From NCBI RefSeq assembly GCF_001514115.1, contig NZ_KQ948477.1:1-64000 (forward strand): a DNA stretch of 64,000 bases, read 5' to 3'. Numbering within the stretch: the first letter of the stretch is position 1; the number at the start of each line of letters is the position of its first letter. Shown here in pieces: positions 60,486 through 64,000 of this stretch. A program made the position numbers and the translations under genes. The DNA is from Streptomyces olivochromogenes (GTDB lineage Bacteria; Actinomycetota; Actinomycetes; Streptomycetales; Streptomycetaceae). The notes below the pieces were generated by a model. It did not search any database. It had not been told where the DNA came from and was given only the letters and a program-made list of their open reading frames with translations.

Positions 60486-62595
60486 CCTCGCCCGCCGGAC
60501 GAACCGCCTGGTACCCGACGCGTCGGTGGCCGCCGTCGCCGACGCGCTCGACTACCTCTGTCTCGCCCAGCTCTACCTGCGCGACAACCCGCTCCTAGCC
60601 CGGCCCCTGACCCCGGCCGACGTCAAGACGCGACCGGCCGGCCACTGGGGAGTGTGCCCGCCCGTCAACCGGATGCTCGCCACCCTGGGCCCGCTCCAGG
60701 CGGCCGTCCCCAACGGCTACGAGCTGCACGTCCTGCACGGCGCCGGCCACGCCGGGCCCTCCGCCCTCGCCCACGCCTACCTCACCGGCCGACTCGGCCA
60801 CGCCCACCCCGACCTGCGCCAGAACGCGGCCGGACTGCGCGAACTCGTCGCGGGCTTCCCCCGGGCCGACATCGGCGGAGAGATCACCCCGATGATCCCC
60901 GGCCACCTGCACACCGGAGGCCAGCTCGGCCCCGCCCTCGCGATCGGGCAGGGCACCGTCCTCGACGCACCCCACCGGCTGTCCGTGGTCCTGATCGGCG
61001 ACGGAGAGTGCGAGACCGGGACGACCGCCGCCTCCTGGCTCGCCACCCGCGCCCTGCACGGTACGGGCGACCACGGCACCGTCCTTCCCGTCGTCCTGCT
61101 CAACGGGATGCGCATGGGCGGGCCGAGCGTGCTGTCCACCCTGAGCCGCGCCGAACTCACCTCCTACTTCACCGGCCTTGGCCACCAGCCCGTCTACAGC
61201 GACGGCCGCGACATCGGCCAACTCCGCCAGGCCGTGGCCGAAGCGCTCGGCGCCGCCCAGCCCCTGGGCATTCCGGGACCGTCAAGCGTCCTGGTGCTCA
61301 CCCTGGACAAGGGTCACGGCGCACCCGCCCACCTCGCCGGCACCCCAGCGGTCCACAAGACGCCGCTGCGCGATCCGGCCGGTGTGCCCGCCGAGTTCGA
61401 CGCGCTCGCCGACTGGCTGGCCTCCTACCAGCCGACGCAGCTCCTCACCTCCAGCGGCCGGCCCCGGCCGCACCTGCTGCCCGCGCTCCCTTTGCCCCGA
61501 CCCGAGCCCGACGGTCTCCCGGCGCCGCGCGGCTGTGTCGCCGCCTCCGCCCAGGTCGCCGGCCACGCCGGCGGCCGCCCGTTCGCGCAGGTGATCCCCG
61601 AGGTCCTGCGGGCCCGCGCAGAGCAGGGCCCGTTCCGCGTGTTCAGCCCCGACGAGCTGGCCTCCAACCGCCTCGACCTCGCCGACTCGCACGGGCGTCT
61701 GGTGCCGTGGGCGGTGGAAGTGCTCAACGAGGAGCTGTGCCACGCCTGGGCCCAGGGCTACACGGAGACCGGCCGACACGCGCTCGTCGCCACCTACGAG
61801 GCGTTCGCGCCGATCACCCTCAGCCTCATCCAGCAGCAGATCAAGCACCGTGCCGTGCGCCGGCACGCCGGGCTCGCCCCGCTGCCCAGCCTGGTCTACC
61901 TCCTGACCAGCCTGGGCTGGCACAACACCCTCACCCACCAAAACCCCAGCGTCACTTCGGCACTTCTGGCCGGCGGCGATCCCACGCTCCACGTCCTCAC
62001 CCCCGCCGACCCCGCGCGCACCGCCGCCGCGCTCACCTTCGCCCTGCGCAAGCTCGACCGGTGCACGCTCGTCGTCGCCGGCAAGCACACGAACGTCCAC
62101 CACCCGCTGGAGACCCTCGACGAGGAGCTGCGGCACGGCATCGCGATCTGGCCCCACCTGACCCACCCCGGCCCCGGCGAGCCCGACCTGATCCTCGCCT
62201 CCGCCGGCGACCTGCCCGCCGAGGCCCTGACCACCCTGGCCCGACGGCTCCGCGCCGAACGCCCCGACCTGCGCCTGCGGTACGTCCACATCCACGACCT
62301 CACGGCCCTCGCCGAGGACGGCGCCCGCCCCCTCGCCCTCGCCCCAGACGCGTTCGCCCGCCACTTCGGCACCCGAGCGCCGCTCGTTCTCGCCACCAGC
62401 GGGCACCCGGCCGACATCCACGCCCTCCTCGGCCGCCGCCACCCCGGGCTCCGGCTTGCCGTCCTCGGCTACCGCGACCCCGGCCGCCCCGTCCCCCAGG
62501 CCCACCTTCGCCAGCTCTGCGGCCTCGACGACGCCGACCTGTGGCAGCTCGCCACCACCCTCACCGACGCCCCGAAGGAGATATCGGTCCCATGA
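60475..62595 (+). CDS. Diverged thiamine-diphosphate phosphoketolase-family enzyme
   Basis: This 706-residue protein aligns along the XFP phosphoketolase pattern: AGHWGVCPPVNRML, HVLHGAGHAGPSALAHAYLT, ITPMIPGHLHTGGQLGPALA, the ThDP motif VVLIGDGECETGTTAASWLA, VLPVVLLNGMRMGGPSVLST, FRVFSPDELASNRLDLADSH, ATYEAFAPITLSLIQQQIKH and LLTSLGWHNTLTHQNPS. It is ~80 residues shorter than usual and several otherwise fixed residues differ. Canonical enzymes cleave xylulose 5-phosphate to acetyl phosphate; this one may act on a related 2-keto sugar. GGAGG lies six bases before the ATG. It overlaps the second PhyH gene (ATGA). Confidence 0.87.
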   Translation: MWADLARRTNRLVPDASVAAVADALDYLCLAQLYLRDNPLLARPLTPADVKTRPAGHWGVCPPVNRMLATLGPLQAAVPNGYELHVLHGAGHAGPSALAHAYLTGRLGHAHPDLRQNAAGLRELVAGFPRADIGGEITPMIPGHLHTGGQLGPALAIGQGTVLDAPHRLSVVLIGDGECETGTTAASWLATRALHGTGDHGTVLPVVLLNGMRMGGPSVLSTLSRAELTSYFTGLGHQPVYSDGRDIGQLRQAVAEALGAAQPLGIPGPSSVLVLTLDKGHGAPAHLAGTPAVHKTPLRDPAGVPAEFDALADWLASYQPTQLLTSSGRPRPHLLPALPLPRPEPDGLPAPRGCVAASAQVAGHAGGRPFAQVIPEVLRARAEQGPFRVFSPDELASNRLDLADSHGRLVPWAVEVLNEELCHAWAQGYTETGRHALVATYEAFAPITLSLIQQQIKHRAVRRHAGLAPLPSLVYLLTSLGWHNTLTHQNPSVTSALLAGGDPTLHVLTPADPARTAAALTFALRKLDRCTLVVAGKHTNVHHPLETLDEELRHGIAIWPHLTHPGPGEPDLILASAGDLPAEALTTLARRLRAERPDLRLRYVHIHDLTALAEDGARPLALAPDAFARHFGTRAPLVLATSGHPADIHALLGRRHPGLRLAVLGYRDPGRPVPQAHLRQLCGLDDADLWQLATTLTDAPKEISVP

Positions 62596-63452
62596 GCACC
62601 CCGTTCCCGCTCGTCGCCCCTGATGCCGGCACCCTCGACGCCTTCGAACGCGACGGGTACGCGGTCATCCGCGACGCGATCACCCCGGAACTGCGCGACC
62701 AGCTCCTGACCGCCGCCGAGAAGCTGCTGGTCAGCGACATCACCCAGGGCCGCGACCGAGGAGGCGACGGCAAGGACGGCTTCCGCGGATGCCTCAACCT
62801 CGACCGCGCCTTCCTCCCGCTCCTCGCCAACGCGACCGTCCTGCCCACCGTCGTCCAACTCCTGAGCCCGAACATCCACCTGCTGTCCGCCCACCTCATC
62901 GCCCTGCCCAGCGGCCCGCCCCACACCATCCGTATCCCCGGGCGCCACGGCTGGCACCGCGACATGTACGGCGTCACCGCCGACCTCGGCTTCCCCCACA
63001 CCCCCCGCATGGCCATCAAGGCTGCCCACTACCTCACCCCCGTCACCCCCGACTGCGGGCTGACCATGTTCCTCCCCGGCAGCCACCGCCTCACCGAAGA
63101 ACCAGTCGTCCCCGCCGGCGCCATCGACCCACCCGGCGCCATCACCCCCAACATCACCGGAACCGACGCAGTCCTCTTCGAGAACCGCACCTGGCACACC
63201 GGAGGCATCAACCTCTCCGGCCGCCTCCGCATCGCCCTGATGCTCCAGTACGGATACCGCTGGCTCCACCCCGTCGACGACCCTGCCACCAACCTCCAGA
63301 AAGACTCCGCTCTCACCCCCATCGAGCAGCAGCTCCTCGGCCTGCCCGACCGCCACCCGGACGGATCCCTCGCCAAGGGCAGCGGAGCCGCCCCCATCCG
63401 CTCGTGGTGGGAGACCGGCCCGTGGACCCCCGTGTCGGCCAAGAAGCGCTAG
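62592..63452 (+). CDS. Phytanoyl-CoA dioxygenase (PhyH) family protein 2
   Basis: This 286-residue Fe(II)/2-oxoglutarate oxygenase candidate has its HxD in GRHGWHRDMYG, the distal His in ENRTWHTGGINLSGRLR with the following Arg, and the family segment CGLTMFLPGSHRL. Its N-terminus (TLDAFERDGYAVIRDAITPE) is the usual PhyH start. It is coupled to the phosphoketolase gene by ATGA overlap, which suggests that its substrate comes from that step. It is only distantly similar to the first PhyH protein. Confidence 0.88.
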   Translation: MSTPFPLVAPDAGTLDAFERDGYAVIRDAITPELRDQLLTAAEKLLVSDITQGRDRGGDGKDGFRGCLNLDRAFLPLLANATVLPTVVQLLSPNIHLLSAHLIALPSGPPHTIRIPGRHGWHRDMYGVTADLGFPHTPRMAIKAAHYLTPVTPDCGLTMFLPGSHRLTEEPVVPAGAIDPPGAITPNITGTDAVLFENRTWHTGGINLSGRLRIALMLQYGYRWLHPVDDPATNLQKDSALTPIEQQLLGLPDRHPDGSLAKGSGAAPIRSWWETGPWTPVSAKKR

Positions 63453-63661
63453 CCGAGATGATCGCCGTCGCCGAAGAAGCCGGAGAATCCGCCCTCGGCG
63501 GGCTCACGCTCCACCGGATCGCCGCCGACGGCACCACAGCCCCGTGGCCACCGAACACCGGCCTCGACGCCACACATCCTCTCGGCGTCCGCCTCACCCA
63601 CCGACTCCTTCACGGCCCCGCCGTTCGAACCCCCGCTAGAACCACGGGTACGCCACAATGA
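63422..63661 (+). CDS. Unknown small protein
   Basis: This ~79-residue ORF reads DPRVGQEALAEMIAVAEEAG and then ESALGGLTLHRIAADGTTAP. No family is recognised. The GTG at 63422, inside the PhyH gene with GGGAGA upstream, gives a helical N-terminus; ATG at 63458 would shorten it by twelve residues. Coding potential is moderate. Confidence 0.45.
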   Translation: MDPRVGQEALAEMIAVAEEAGESALGGLTLHRIAADGTTAPWPPNTGLDATHPLGVRLTHRLLHGPAVRTPARTTGTPQ

Positions 63662-63698
63662 CCCCACCGGTACGAGCACCACGAGGGAGCACAACATC

Positions 63699-64000
63699 GT
63701 GAGCGAGCCGACCGCCGTCCTGCTCATCGGGATCACCGGCTCCGGCAAAACCCACCTCGCCCAGGCCCTCGCGGACCACGGCCTCGTCCGACTCAGCGTG
63801 GACGAGGAGATCCACCGTCTCCACGGGCGGTACGGCGTCGATTACCCCGAACACGGGTACTTCGAGCGCGAGGCCCCCGCGGTCGAAACCGTACGCGCGC
63901 AGCTCACGGAGCACCTGCTCGTCGGCCACTCCGTCGTCCTCGACCACGGCCTGTGGCGTCGCTCCGATCGCGACGAGTGGAAGAAGACAGTCCGCGCCGC
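63699..64000 (+). CDS. P-loop kinase (AAA_33 type), truncated by the window end
   Basis: The visible 100 codons begin MSEPTAVLLIGITGSGKTHL, with a perfect Walker A, and continue ALADHGLVRLSVDEEIHRLH, then VGHSVVLDHGLWRRSDRDEW with the VLDHG Walker-B-like segment seen in small-molecule kinases. It is the second kinase of the operon, after the kinase-VanX fusion. GAGGGAG precedes the GTG. The C-terminal half lies beyond the window. Confidence 0.85.
   Translation, partial: MSEPTAVLLIGITGSGKTHLAQALADHGLVRLSVDEEIHRLHGRYGVDYPEHGYFEREAPAVETVRAQLTEHLLVGHSVVLDHGLWRRSDRDEWKKTVRA

Noticed and set aside
60654..62591. Large plus-strand frame before the second PhyH gene
   Set aside because: It is an arginine/proline-rich shadow of the phosphoketolase gene; only the part from 62592 is real.
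1..64000. CRISPR arrays, rRNA and tRNA genes
   Set aside because: No regularly spaced repeats or RNA-gene signatures were seen on reading the window.

Overview
The window is a high-GC actinomycete chromosome segment, most probably Streptomyces. The evidence is strong G/C third-position bias, GTG/TTG starts behind GGAGG-type ribosome binding sites, a conservon (CvnA-D), DUF6415, DUF6082, DUF5959 and DUF317 proteins, Streptomyces-type XRE/TPR regulators, and rare TTA (bldA) codons in biosynthetic genes. No rRNA, tRNA or CRISPR array was recognised.

Region 1 (1-14.2 kb) is patchy accessory DNA. A decayed ISAs1-family remnant is followed by a MOSC/ferredoxin-reductase/ferredoxin fusion, two alpha/beta hydrolases, decayed genes (isochorismatase-like, IS5, DUF317, IS3 with an IS30 piece) and a TIGR00027-type methyltransferase. 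Next comes a compact minus-strand operon of MfnB-like furan phosphate synthase, aldehyde dehydrogenase and alcohol dehydrogenase. The region ends with a chimeric EF-hand/CorA protein.

Region 2 (14.2-24.6 kb) is mobile. Two tandem integrase/excisionase modules are present, one intact and one decayed. An IS110-family transposase gene has been split twice. One insertion is an IS630-family element (TA duplication) that carries a DUF5959 gene inside its inverted repeats. The other is a composite-like unit bounded by one full and one internally deleted ISAs1-family element, flanked by a 9-bp target duplication and carrying an unknown gene. Removing both insertions rejoins the IS110 reading frame at each junction.

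Region 3 (24.6-39.6 kb) holds regulatory and signalling genes: a phosphotransferase with an XRE regulator, a HATPase, TrmO with a second regulator, DUF6415, a GH15 glycosidase, the conservon with a GAF protein and an acyl-CoA dehydrogenase, then coupled small genes (HTH, unknown, DUF6624).

Region 4 (39.6-49.0 kb) is an FxLD-type class I lanthipeptide cluster: DUF6082, a 61-aa precursor, a strong hairpin, split LanB (glutamylation protein), LanC, a fused elimination-domain/isoaspartyl-methyltransferase protein, an unknown helical protein and an ABC exporter.

Region 5 (49.1-64.0 kb, running off the edge) is a long co-directional operon that I cannot match to a known pathway. It contains a double Nudix, a triple Nudix, a kinase-VanX fusion, an ASCH-Nudix protein, two methyltransferases, a radical-SAM-like enzyme with a CX2CX2C motif, an enolase-superfamily enzyme, a HAD phosphatase, two PhyH oxygenases around a diverged phosphoketolase, a YrdC-like protein and a second kinase. 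Start/stop overlaps couple many of the genes, and TTA codons occur in several. I regard this as the best candidate for an undescribed biosynthetic or nucleotide-linked system.
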